From the NCBI GenBank assembly GCA_040882055.1, contig JBBECA010000014.1, positions 1 through 44,345 of the forward strand: 44,345 nucleotides of DNA, given 5' to 3'. Made by a program: the position numbers and the translations under genes. The notes below the pieces were generated by a model. That model did not search any database, had not been told where the DNA came from, and was given only the letters and a program-made list of their open reading frames with translations. This DNA comes from Nitriliruptor sp040882055 (GTDB taxonomy: Bacteria; Actinomycetota; Nitriliruptoria; Nitriliruptorales; Nitriliruptoraceae). Positions 20,364 through 28,423 of the stretch are shown piece by piece (the first letter of the stretch is position 1; each line of letters begins with the position of its first letter).

Positions 20364-21242
20364 TCACGGGGCGGGAGGGGCGAGCAGCGCATCGAGCTCG
20401 GCGGCGGCCGCGGGCGAGAGCTCGGCGCGGACCCGGCCGAGGATCACGCGGGCGAGATCCCGGTAGGCCGGCAGCAGGTCGGGCACGTCCGCGGCGAGGA
20501 CGTCGAGGTGGTGGGACACCGTCCCCACGTCGCCGCGAACCACCGGACCCGTGAGGGCCGCCGCCCCGCCCCGCAGCGCGTTGGCGACGCTGCGCTCCAC
20601 CAGCGGCGCGAGGAAGGCGGCCGGGTCCTCGATACGCGCCCCGAGCAGCAGCTGGCGAGCCACGACCACCGCCGCGGCCGCCGCGTTGCTGCCGGTGGCC
20701 AAGGCCGCGTGGTAGAGGCCACGCACGTCGTCACCGACGTCGTGCGGATCACCACCGAGGTCGGCGACCAGTCCCCTCGCCCACGCCCGCGCCGTGGGCG
20801 TGGCCGTGACCGCCCACGGCACGCCGACGAGCAGGTCGGGGTCGGCCGCGCCGGTCGGCACCGTCATCGCGGGATGGCACGCTGCGACCTCGGCGCCCGC
20901 CAACGCGGCCCGGCGCAGCGGCGCCAGCCCGAGCGAGCCGGCCACGTGGACGAGTCGCTGCCCCTCCCGCAGAACGTCGGCGCGCGCCAGGTGGGTTACG
21001 ACCTCTTCGAGGGCATCGTCGGGGGTCGCGAGGATCACCAGGTCGACGTCACGCACCGCGTCCTCGGCGGCCTCGAACGGCCGGCACCCGGTGACCATGG
21101 CCCCGATGCGCGCCCTGTCCTCGTCGCGGCCTCCGGCGACCGCCACGGGCCGGTGGCCCGCCCGTGCCAACGCCAGCGCCAGCAGCGTCCCGACCCGGCC
21201 GGGTCCGACCACCGCGGTCCGGTAGCGCGGCGTCCGGCTCAC
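20364..21242 (-). CDS. Rossmann-fold and DUF2520 domain protein, possible ketopantoate reductase
   Basis: 292 residues. An N-terminal NAD(P)-binding domain starts TAVVGPGRVGTLLALALARAGH (a GxGxxG-type motif) and contains DLVILATPDDALEEVV. It is followed by a helical DUF2520 domain with GLYHAALATGSNAAAAAVVVA. The overall plan matches the 6-phosphogluconate dehydrogenase/ProC/PanE superfamily. Start GTG 21240-21242 overlaps the folK stop by four bases, and panC follows 37 bases downstream. Location between folate and pantothenate genes is conserved in actinobacteria, but its reaction is not established. A dehydrogenase acting on ketopantoate is inferred only from fold and neighbours. Confidence 0.85.
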   Translation of the reverse strand: MSRTPRYRTAVVGPGRVGTLLALALARAGHRPVAVAGGRDEDRARIGAMVTGCRPFEAAEDAVRDVDLVILATPDDALEEVVTHLARADVLREGQRLVHVAGSLGLAPLRRAALAGAEVAACHPAMTVPTGAADPDLLVGVPWAVTATPTARAWARGLVADLGGDPHDVGDDVRGLYHAALATGSNAAAAAVVVARQLLLGARIEDPAAFLAPLVERSVANALRGGAAALTGPVVRGDVGTVSHHLDVLAADVPDLLPAYRDLARVILGRVRAELSPAAAAELDALLAPPAP

Positions 21243-21862
21243 GGCCCAGCCGCCTCGTCGGGGTCGATCCCCGGGCGACCGAACGACGGTGCCGGAGCCC
21301 CCGGACCGTCGGGCCGTCGCAGGTGCTGTCCCGGTACCTCGTCGAGGCGGACCACCATCTCGATGCCCTCGATCGGGGCGAGCGCCGCCAACACCTGCGT
21401 CACCCGCCGCCCGCTCGGGAGCGTGCCGCCCGGCCACACCTCGGCCAGCGGCACCAGGACGAAGGCGCGTTCCTCGAGCCGCGGGTGTGGCAGCACCAGG
21501 TCGGGGGTGTCGACGTCGATGTCGCCCACGAGGAGCAGGTCGACGTCGAGCGGGCGCGGTCCCCACCGCTGCTCGCTGTCGCGGTCGCGACCGAACGCCG
21601 ACTCGAGCAGCTGGGTCTGGGCGAGCAGGGCGTGCGGTGCCAGGCTCGTGCGACCGCGGACCACGAGGTTCAGGTAGGGGTCCTGCGGCACGTGACGGGG
21701 ATCCTCGGGGGGCGGCCACGGGGCCGTCTCGTACACCGCCGAGACCTCTTCGACCGCGAAGCCGTCGAGGTCGTCGAGCGCGTAGACGGCCGCGGTCAAC
21801 GTCTCGAGCGCGTCACCGACGTTGGCCCCGAGGGAGAGGAACGCGAGCTCGGCCACGGTCAC
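21239..21862 (-). CDS. folK: 2-amino-4-hydroxy-6-hydroxymethyldihydropteridine diphosphokinase
   Basis: 207 residues. Transfers pyrophosphate from ATP to 6-hydroxymethyl-dihydropterin in folate synthesis. Hallmarks: AFLSLGANVGDALETL at the N-terminus, the RWGPRPLDVDLLL signature, and LPHPRLEERAFVLVPLAEV. A Pro-rich 35-residue tail after the core is unusual but harmless. Start GTG 21860-21862 overlaps the folB stop by four bases, and the folK stop overlaps the DUF2520 start, so folB-folK-DUF2520 is tightly coupled. Confidence 0.95.
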   Translation of the reverse strand: MTVAELAFLSLGANVGDALETLTAAVYALDDLDGFAVEEVSAVYETAPWPPPEDPRHVPQDPYLNLVVRGRTSLAPHALLAQTQLLESAFGRDRDSEQRWGPRPLDVDLLLVGDIDVDTPDLVLPHPRLEERAFVLVPLAEVWPGGTLPSGRRVTQVLAALAPIEGIEMVVRLDEVPGQHLRRPDGPGAPAPSFGRPGIDPDEAAGP

Positions 21863-22218
21863 GCCCGGGTGCGGCGGATGGTGACCGCGACCTCGGCTGC
21901 CACCACCGGGAGGGGCGCCGACGGCTTGTGCACCGTCACCTCGGCGGCACGGACCCGCGGGTCCTCGAGGCAGCGCGCCGCGATGCGTTCCGCGACGGTC
22001 TCGATCAGGTCGACGGGACGCTCACGCACGAGGTCGGCGACGGCGCCGGCGAGCTCGCCGTAGTGGACGGTGTCGGCGACGTCGTCCGAGGCCGCTGCCG
22101 GGGCGAGGTCGAGCTCGAGCACCAGGTCGACCACGAAGCGTTGCCCGAGCTCACGCTCGTGCGGGAGCACCCCGTGGTGACCGAACACCTCGATGCCGGT
22201 CACGTTGATGCGGTCCAC
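21859..22218 (-). CDS. folB: Dihydroneopterin aldolase
   Basis: 119 residues, the normal length. Cleaves dihydroneopterin to 6-hydroxymethyl-dihydropterin. The family opening DRINVTGIEVFGHHGVLPHERELGQRFVVDL and VHYGELAGAV are present, with the active-site glutamate and late lysine (EVTVHKPSAPLP). Start GTG 22216-22218. Between folP (46 bases upstream) and folK (4-base overlap). Confidence 0.95.
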   Translation of the reverse strand: MDRINVTGIEVFGHHGVLPHERELGQRFVVDLVLELDLAPAAASDDVADTVHYGELAGAVADLVRERPVDLIETVAERIAARCLEDPRVRAAEVTVHKPSAPLPVVAAEVAVTIRRTRA

Positions 22219-22264
22219 GGTGGGCCCTCCCGTCGACGTCGAGGCTACTTCCCGCCGCTCGCGG

Positions 22265-23410
22265 TCAGCTCGGCAACCTGCCGGTGGTGGCCGCGTGCGC
22301 GACGCGTGTCGCGCGGACCGTCCCCGCCACGTCGTGGGCCCGGATGATCCGCGCCCCCGCGGCCACAGCCGTCGCCGCCGCGGCGAGGGATCCCTCGAGC
22401 CGGTCCGACGTGTCCTCCGCGCCGGTCACCGTACCGATGAAACGCTTCCGTGAGGCGCCGACGAGGACCGGCCGGCCGAGGGAGGTCAGGTCCCGGAGGG
22501 ACGCCAGGAGCGTCAGGTTGTGCCGGGCGTCCTTGGCGAAGCCGAGACCGGGGTCGACCACGATGAGCTCGGGCGCCAACCCGGCCGCGGTCAGCTCGCG
22601 GACGCCCTCGGCGAGGTGCACGAAGACCTCCGAGACGACGTCGTCGTACACGGCGTGCTGGTTCATCGTGCGCGGTTCCCCGCGCAGGTGGGTGAGCACG
22701 TAGGGCACCTGGAGGTCGACGGCCGTCGCGTACATCTGGGGGTCGAGCGTCCCCGACGAGACGTCGTTGACGATGCTGGCACCCACCTCGACGGCGGCAC
22801 GTGCCACCTCGGCCTTGACGGTGTCGATGGCGACCACGGCACCCGCTGCGGCGAGCGCCTCGACCACGGGCAGCACGCGTCGCCGCTCCTCGGCCGCGTC
22901 GACCGGTTCGGCTCCGGGCCGGGTCGACTCGCCGCCGACGTCGATCGCATCGGCGCCCGCTTCGAGGAGCGCCTCGCCCGCCCGGATGGCGGCTGCCGGG
23001 TGGTCGCGAGGGTCGTAGGCCTGCCCACCGTCGGAGAACGAATCCGAGGTGACGTTGAGGATGCCGAGGACGACGGGACGGGACCCGGTGGGCAGGGTCC
23101 CGGCGGGCGTGACGAGGTCCGGAGCGCCGCCGAGCCAGGCGGCGACCGCGGCGTCGACGACCTCGCCGAGCGGTCCCGCCACCTCGGCCCCGCCGACGCG
23201 CCCGGCCGCATCGATGAGCCGCGAGGGCACGGCCATGACCTCGAGTCGGTCCCCGTCGGCCCGGCCGACGCCCCGCGCGGCCGCGACCTTCTCGGCGATC
23301 TCGTGGGCGCGGTCGAGCCCGGTCAGGATCAGCCGAGCGGGGCCGCCGTCGGGTACGAGCCGGGCGTCCTCGACTCGGCAGATCGGTCGGCCATCGGCCA
23401 CGGGACGCAC
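22265..23410 (-). CDS. folP: Dihydropteroate synthase with N-terminal extension
   Basis: 381 residues, about 100 more than the common short form. Couples p-aminobenzoate to the pterin pyrophosphate; target of sulfonamides. The C-terminal TIM barrel has GILNVTSDSFSDGG, DVGGESTRPGAEP, VDPGLGFAKDARHN, VGASRKRFIG and RAHDVAGTVRA. Residues 1-112 form an extra domain (HEIAEKVAAARGVG, EVMAVPSRLIDAAGRV) resembling the N-terminal region of long DHPS forms in some other phyla; its job is unknown. Start GTG 23408-23410 is the first in the open frame, and a weak GAGCGAG lies upstream, so the extension is real unless a later start is used. Confidence 0.92.
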   Translation of the reverse strand: MRPVADGRPICRVEDARLVPDGGPARLILTGLDRAHEIAEKVAAARGVGRADGDRLEVMAVPSRLIDAAGRVGGAEVAGPLGEVVDAAVAAWLGGAPDLVTPAGTLPTGSRPVVLGILNVTSDSFSDGGQAYDPRDHPAAAIRAGEALLEAGADAIDVGGESTRPGAEPVDAAEERRRVLPVVEALAAAGAVVAIDTVKAEVARAAVEVGASIVNDVSSGTLDPQMYATAVDLQVPYVLTHLRGEPRTMNQHAVYDDVVSEVFVHLAEGVRELTAAGLAPELIVVDPGLGFAKDARHNLTLLASLRDLTSLGRPVLVGASRKRFIGTVTGAEDTSDRLEGSLAAAATAVAAGARIIRAHDVAGTVRATRVAHAATTGRLPS

Positions 23411-23440
23411 CTCGCTCGCGGATCAGCGGACCCGCGGAGC

Positions 23441-24091
23441 CTAGGGGAGCGAGCTGGCCGAACCACCGCGGAGGAGCGCGAGCGCCTCGGCGCGGGTGCG
23501 CGGGTCCTCGCGGAAGGCGCCACGGACCGTCGAGGTGACCGTGGTGGCGCCCGCCCGCCGGATGCCTCGCATCTCCATGCAGAGGTGGCGCGCCTCGACC
23601 ACGACCATCACCCCGCGGGGCTCGAGCCGGCGTTCGAGGGTGTCGGCGATCATCGTCGTCATCCGCTCCTGCAGACCCGGACGCTTGGCACAGACGTCGA
23701 CGAGCCGCGCGAGCTTCGACAGCCCGGTGACCTGCCCGTCGGTGTTCGGCAGGTAGGCCACGTGAGCCACCCCGCTGAACGGAACTAGGTGGTGTTCGCA
23801 CATGGAATGGAACGAGATGTCGCGCATCATCACGATCTCGTCGTGGTGCTCGTCGAAGACCACCGACAGCACGTCGGCGGGGTCGACCAGCAACCCGGCG
23901 AAGATCTCGTCGTACTCGCGCGCGACCCTGGCCGGGGTGTCGACGATGCCGGGACGATCGGGGTCCTCACCGATCGCCTCGAACAGCATCCGCACGGCGC
24001 GCTGGATCTTGTCGTGATCGAACTCGCCCTGCGGTTCCACACCGGTGATCTGGCGCACCTTGCCGCCGCGTCCCGTGTCGCCGTCGCTCAC
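23441..24091 (-). CDS. folE: GTP cyclohydrolase I (type IA)
   Basis: 216 residues. Converts GTP to 7,8-dihydroneopterin triphosphate, first step of folate synthesis. Zinc ligands are visible in SMCEHHLVPF (Cys, His) and HLCMEMRGI (second Cys), together with GLSKLARLVDVCAKRPGLQERMT (active-site region). Start GTG 24089-24091 overlaps the ftsH stop by four bases (GTGA). Leads the folE-folP-folB-folK block. Confidence 0.96.
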   Translation of the reverse strand: MSDGDTGRGGKVRQITGVEPQGEFDHDKIQRAVRMLFEAIGEDPDRPGIVDTPARVAREYDEIFAGLLVDPADVLSVVFDEHHDEIVMMRDISFHSMCEHHLVPFSGVAHVAYLPNTDGQVTGLSKLARLVDVCAKRPGLQERMTTMIADTLERRLEPRGVMVVVEARHLCMEMRGIRRAGATTVTSTVRGAFREDPRTRAEALALLRGGSASSLP

Positions 24092-26145
24092 GCGTCGTCG
24101 CCGCGGCCGGACCCCGCACGACCGGTCGACCTGCGGGTGGTGCGGGTCGCCTTCTTCCGCGTCGCCTTCTTGGTGGCCTCGTCGGTGCCGGCGGTCGTCC
24201 TGCCGTTGCCGTTGCTGTGGCCGTTCATCGACGGGTCCAGCCGCCGCAGCTCGGCGATGACCCGCTTCGGGTCCTGCGCCTCGGGGGCCACCACCGCGCG
24301 GGTGGGTCGCTTGTCGACCGGGGCGAAGACCTCGGCCATCAGCTCGCCATCGACGGTCTCGACCTCGAGCAGCTTGGCGGCGAGATCCTCGAGCACGGCG
24401 TCGTTCTCGACGAGGATCTCGAGCGCCTCGTCGTGCGCCTCGTCGAGGAGCTTGCGGACCTCGGCGTCGATCTGGGCCGCGACCTGCCCGGAGTAGTCGG
24501 GGGCGCCACCCATCTCGCGACCCATGAACGGCTGCGAGTCGCCGCTACCGAGCGTGATGGGGCCGAGCGTGTCGCTCATGCCGTACTGGGTGACCATCTG
24601 CTTCGCCGTGGCGGTGGCCTTCTTGATGTCGTCACCGGCACCGGTGGTGATGTCACCGATCTTGAGCTCCTCGGCGACGCGACCACCCAGCATCACCGCG
24701 AGACGGTCGATGAGCTCGCTTCGCGAGATGAGGTACTTGTCCTCGGTGGGCAGCTGCATCGTGAACCCGAGCGCCTGGCCGCGCGGGATGATGGTGACCT
24801 TGTGCACCGGGTCCGCGTTCGGCAGCGCGTGCCCGACGATCGCGTGGCCGCCCTCGTGGTAGGCGACGGTGCGCTTCTCGCGCTCGGACATCAGGCGGGT
24901 GCGGCGTTCGGGTCCGGCGATGACACGCTCGATGGACTCCTCGAGCTCGGCCATCGCGATCGACTTCTTGCCGTACCGGGCCGCGAGCAGTGCCCCCTCG
25001 TTGACGAGGTTGGCCAGGTCGGCGCCGGTGAAGCCAGGGGTCTGCCGCGCCAGCACCGAGAGGTCCACGTCGTCCTCGAGCGGCTTGCCGCGCGCGTGGG
25101 TCTGGAGGATGGCTTCGCGGCCGATGAGATCGGGCCGGTCCACCGGGATCTGGCGGTCGAAGCGACCGGGCCGCAGGAGGGCCGGGTCGAGGATGTCGGG
25201 CCGGTTGGTGGCCGCGATCAGGATCACGGTGGTGCGGACGTCGAAGCCGTCCATCTCGACCAGCAGCTGGTTGAGGGTCTGCTCACGTTCGTCGTGGCCA
25301 CCCCCCATCCCGGCCCCGCGGTGTCGACCGACCGCGTCGATCTCGTCGACGAAGATGATGGCGGGCGCGTTGGCCTTGGCCTGCTCGAACAGGTCGCGGA
25401 CACGCGAGGCACCGACACCGACGAACATCTCGACGAAGTCCGACCCGGAGATGGAGAAGAACGGGACGCCCGCCTCGCCCGCCACGGCGCGCGCGAGCAA
25501 CGTCTTGCCCGTCCCCGGAGGCCCGTAGAGCAGAGCGCCCTTCGGGATCTTGGCGCCCATCGCCTGGAACTTCTGCGGGTTGGAGAGGAACTCCTTGATC
25601 TCGCGGAGCTCCTCGACCGCCTCGTCGGCGCCCGCGACGTCGGCGAAGGTGACCTTCGGCGCGTCCTTGGAGACCATCTTGGCCTTGGACTTGCCGAACT
25701 GCATGACCTTGCCGCCACCGCCCTGCATGTTGTTCATCAGCAGGAAGAAGATCCCGAGGATGAGGATGAAGGGCAGCACGGTCGCGAGGATCGAGGTGAG
25801 CGTCGACGGCGCCTCGGCGTCGAACTCCGTGCGCAGCTGGCCGGCGTCGATCCACGAACCGATCTGCTCCCCGACGATGTCGGGGTTGTAGACCACGCGG
25901 AAGGGGGTGGGCTCGCCGTCGACGACCCGTTCGCCCTCGATGGCCTGCGACCGGTTCCCGATCGTGCTGGTCTCGAGGTCCTGGCCCTGGAGTTGACCGT
26001 CCTCGACCGCCGCGGAGAACTCGGTCCAGGACAGCTCGTCGGGGGCGTTGGCCGCGCCGAGGAAGCTGACCCCGAGCCACAGCGCCGCAGCGAACGCGAG
26101 GATCCACGGCAGGGGGCCGCGGAGGAGCCTCTGACCTGGCTTCAT
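24088..26145 (-). CDS. ftsH: ATP-dependent zinc metalloprotease FtsH
   Basis: 685 residues. Membrane AAA+ protease for quality control of membrane and short-lived proteins. Membrane helix near 12-32 (LPWILAFAAALWLGVSFLG), periplasmic domain to about 112, second helix (SILATVLPFILILGIFFLLM), then the AAA module with LYGPPGTGKTLLARAVAG (about 202), IIFVDEIDAVGRHRG and the SRH arginine finger (RPGRFDRQI). The zinc site HEGGH (about 428) and a Ser/Lys/Arg-rich C-terminal tail follow. Start ATG 26143-26145 has AGGTGG six bases upstream; a frame to 26211 has no family content there. Coupled to folE. Confidence 0.97.
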   Translation of the reverse strand: MKPGQRLLRGPLPWILAFAAALWLGVSFLGAANAPDELSWTEFSAAVEDGQLQGQDLETSTIGNRSQAIEGERVVDGEPTPFRVVYNPDIVGEQIGSWIDAGQLRTEFDAEAPSTLTSILATVLPFILILGIFFLLMNNMQGGGGKVMQFGKSKAKMVSKDAPKVTFADVAGADEAVEELREIKEFLSNPQKFQAMGAKIPKGALLYGPPGTGKTLLARAVAGEAGVPFFSISGSDFVEMFVGVGASRVRDLFEQAKANAPAIIFVDEIDAVGRHRGAGMGGGHDEREQTLNQLLVEMDGFDVRTTVILIAATNRPDILDPALLRPGRFDRQIPVDRPDLIGREAILQTHARGKPLEDDVDLSVLARQTPGFTGADLANLVNEGALLAARYGKKSIAMAELEESIERVIAGPERRTRLMSEREKRTVAYHEGGHAIVGHALPNADPVHKVTIIPRGQALGFTMQLPTEDKYLISRSELIDRLAVMLGGRVAEELKIGDITTGAGDDIKKATATAKQMVTQYGMSDTLGPITLGSGDSQPFMGREMGGAPDYSGQVAAQIDAEVRKLLDEAHDEALEILVENDAVLEDLAAKLLEVETVDGELMAEVFAPVDKRPTRAVVAPEAQDPKRVIAELRRLDPSMNGHSNGNGRTTAGTDEATKKATRKKATRTTRRSTGRAGSGRGDDA

Positions 26146-26223
26146 CTGGTGCCACCTGCTCGTCGGAGTGGGAGCGTGCGAGGCGCGGAACCGGCGCCCC
26201 AGCGGGCCCACGAGCGAGGTTCG

Positions 26224-26229
26224 ATGCTA
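26224..26229 (-). promoter_or_regulatory. Candidate -10 element for ftsH
   Basis: TAGCAT on the minus strand, about 80 bases before the ftsH ATG, in the context GGTAGCATCG, which is identical to the proposed carD -10. A matching -35 is not obvious 17-18 bases upstream. It would start an ftsH-folE-folP transcript. Confidence 0.35.
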
Positions 26230-26300
26230 CCAGCGGGGTGGGTGGGCCGATCCGGCTTGCGGGGCCCCGCCGCACACCCGGACGATGCCGCGAGGATCCC

Positions 26301-26317
26301 GCGGCCACGGTGGCCGC
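26301..26317 (-). terminator. Hairpin after hpt, possible terminator
   Basis: GCGGCCA (26301-26307) pairs perfectly with TGGCCGC (26311-26317) around a 3-base loop, 14 bases past the hpt stop and before the ftsH promoter region. No T-run follows, so the call is tentative. Confidence 0.35.
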
Positions 26318-26330
26318 ACGGCCCCAGGGG

Positions 26331-26903
26331 TCAGGCGGCCCCGTAGACCTCGGGCTTGAGCGTCGCGATGCAGGGCAGGTTGCGGTACCGCTCGTCGTAG
26401 TCGAGGCCGTAGCCGACCACGAAGACGTCCGGGACCTCGAAGCCGACGTAACGGACCGGCAGGTCGACCTCACGCCGCGACGGCTTGGTCAGCAACGCCA
26501 GCAGTTCGAGCGAGGCGGGCTTGCGGGAGCGCAGGTTCTTGACCAGGTAGTCGAGCGTGAGCCCGGAGTCGACGATGTCCTCGACCACGACCACGTGCTT
26601 GCCCTCGATGTCGGTGTCGAGGTCCTTCAGGATGCGCACCACCCCGGACGAGGACGTGGCGGCGCCGTAAGACGAGACCGCCATGAAGTCCACCGAACAC
26701 CCGATCCCGAGGTGCCGTGAGAGGTCCGCCATCACCAGGAACGCACCCTTGAGCACAGCGACGAGCAGGATCTCCTCGCCGGCGTAGTCCGCGGTCAGCC
26801 GGGCGCCGAGCTCGGCGAGCTTCGCCTCGATCTGCTCGCTGCTGAGGAGCACCGACTCGATGTCGTCGCGGTGGATCTCGGGGATGGCGTCGAGGTCGGA
26901 CAT
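26331..26903 (-). CDS. hpt: Hypoxanthine phosphoribosyltransferase
   Basis: 190 residues. Salvages hypoxanthine/guanine to nucleotides with PRPP. The PRPP-binding loop VVVVEDIVDSGLTLDYL, the VAVLKGAFLVMADL pyrophosphate loop and the C-terminal VVGYGLDYDERYRNLPCIATL are diagnostic. Start ATG 26901-26903 with CGGAG six bases upstream. Lies 38 bases after tilS, an hpt-tilS-ftsH neighbourhood that is widespread in bacteria. Confidence 0.96.
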   Translation of the reverse strand: MSDLDAIPEIHRDDIESVLLSSEQIEAKLAELGARLTADYAGEEILLVAVLKGAFLVMADLSRHLGIGCSVDFMAVSSYGAATSSSGVVRILKDLDTDIEGKHVVVVEDIVDSGLTLDYLVKNLRSRKPASLELLALLTKPSRREVDLPVRYVGFEVPDVFVVGYGLDYDERYRNLPCIATLKPEVYGAA

Positions 26904-26941
26904 CGTCGGCTCCGGGAGGCACGGACGTGGGGCGGCGGAGA

Positions 26942-28423
26942 CTAACGGCAGGCGGGCGGTGCGGGGACCAGAGCCAGTTGCAGCGCCGGCGACGCGCGGC
27001 CAGCGGCGTGCACCTCGGCGTCGACGGCCACCCCGGGGATCCACAGGACCCGATCGCCCCCGACGAGCAGCGGCCAGCGGTCACGCACGGGCCGGGGCAC
27101 GCACGCGTCGACCAGGACGTCGGCGACGCGCTTGGTGCCGACCTCGGTGTGGAGCCGGTCGCCGGGCTCGCGGTGGCGGAGCCGGAGCTCGCCGAGACCG
27201 GCCGGGAGGGTGAGCACGCAACGGCGGACCCACCCTCCGGGCGGCGGCGCCAGCGCCGCGTCCGCGGGCGAGGGCGGGGTCCACGCCCCGGCGAGCTCGA
27301 AGGCGATCTGCCCGGTGGTCGACCCCGGACCGGCCTCGTCGCCCGGTACGACGACGCTGACCGCCACCTCAGCGGGCGTCCACGGCGTCACGCCCGGGGT
27401 CGCGAGCGGCCGCGGTGGCGACCGGTCGATGGTCCGCACGGCGGCGGTCCGCCACCCCCCACCGGCGGTGACCTCGAGGGCGCCGACGTGCAGACGCCGA
27501 CCGGCTCCGAGTGCGAGCAGCCGGGACACGACCGCTGCCGACGGGGGGCCTCCTGCACCGAGCTCGGCGAGCACACGTCTCCACACCCGTCGCCCCACGG
27601 CGAGCGGGAACCGGGCGAGGTCCTCGTCACGGACCGCGATGACGTCGCCGCGTCTCCAGACGATGGCGGCGAGCGCCTCACCGGCAGCCCCCGTCAGGGC
27701 GTCCTCGTCCTCGGCGGCCAGCGCGGCGAGGCGTCCGAGAGCCCCCACGGGGTCGGGACCCACCTCGGCGAGCCGTGGGAGCAGATCCGAGCGCACCCGT
27801 ACCCGGCGCAGGTTCGGATCGTGGTTGGTGGGGTCCATCGCGACCGGCAGGCCCTCCATCGCCACGAACCGCCGCAGGTCCGTCCGTCGCACCCGCAGCA
27901 GCGGCCGCACCAGATCCCCTGATCGCCCACGCATCGCGGCCAGCCCGGCGACACCGGTACCGCGCGCGGCTCGCAGCAGCACCGTCTCGGCCTGATCGTC
28001 GGCCGTGTGTCCGACGAGGATGGCCTCCGCGTCCCGCTCGGCCGCGACCGCTCGGATCGCGGCGTAGCGCGCGTCGCGGGCCGCCGCCTCGAGGCCGCGA
28101 CCCGACCGTGCCACCCGGACGGCGACCACCTCGAGTGGCAGGCCGAGGTAGGCGGCGTGCCGCTCGACCACCGCGACGTCCTCGGTATCGTCCCGCAGGC
28201 CGTGCCGGACGTGGACCAGCGTGACGACGAGGTCCGGGCGGGCTTCGGTCGCGAGGTAGGCCAGGGCGGTCGAATCCGGCCCGCCCGACAGGGCCACGAG
28301 GACGCGGGCGCCGCCGCCGAGGTGCGCGAGATCCGCCGTGACCGCTGCGAGGAGCTCGGCGCGATCGAGACCGGGCGCGAGCGGGCCGGGGCGCTGCTGC
28401 CGTGCCGGGTCCGGGCCGCTCAC
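26942..28423 (-). CDS. tilS: tRNA(Ile)-lysidine synthetase
   Basis: 493 residues. Converts cytidine 34 of tRNA-Ile(CAU) to lysidine with ATP and lysine. The N-type ATP pyrophosphatase P-loop is VLVALSGGPDSTAL (about 41-54). HVRHGLRDDTEDVAVV, ILVGHTADDQAETVLLRAARGTG and PLLRVRRTDL follow. The C-terminal half carries the TilS substrate-binding region (LRLRHREPGDRL, VADVLVDACVPRPVRDRWPLLV). Start GTG 28421-28423 overlaps the zincin stop by four bases; the frame extending to 29272 lies within the zincin gene and is rejected. The normally essential role fits its place beside hpt. Confidence 0.95.
   Translation of the reverse strand: MSGPDPARQQRPGPLAPGLDRAELLAAVTADLAHLGGGARVLVALSGGPDSTALAYLATEARPDLVVTLVHVRHGLRDDTEDVAVVERHAAYLGLPLEVVAVRVARSGRGLEAAARDARYAAIRAVAAERDAEAILVGHTADDQAETVLLRAARGTGVAGLAAMRGRSGDLVRPLLRVRRTDLRRFVAMEGLPVAMDPTNHDPNLRRVRVRSDLLPRLAEVGPDPVGALGRLAALAAEDEDALTGAAGEALAAIVWRRGDVIAVRDEDLARFPLAVGRRVWRRVLAELGAGGPPSAAVVSRLLALGAGRRLHVGALEVTAGGGWRTAAVRTIDRSPPRPLATPGVTPWTPAEVAVSVVVPGDEAGPGSTTGQIAFELAGAWTPPSPADAALAPPPGGWVRRCVLTLPAGLGELRLRHREPGDRLHTEVGTKRVADVLVDACVPRPVRDRWPLLVGGDRVLWIPGVAVDAEVHAAGRASPALQLALVPAPPACR

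Noticed and set aside
24217..26346. 709-codon open frame antisense to ftsH
   Set aside because: Shadow of ftsH, whose motifs are complete on the other strand.
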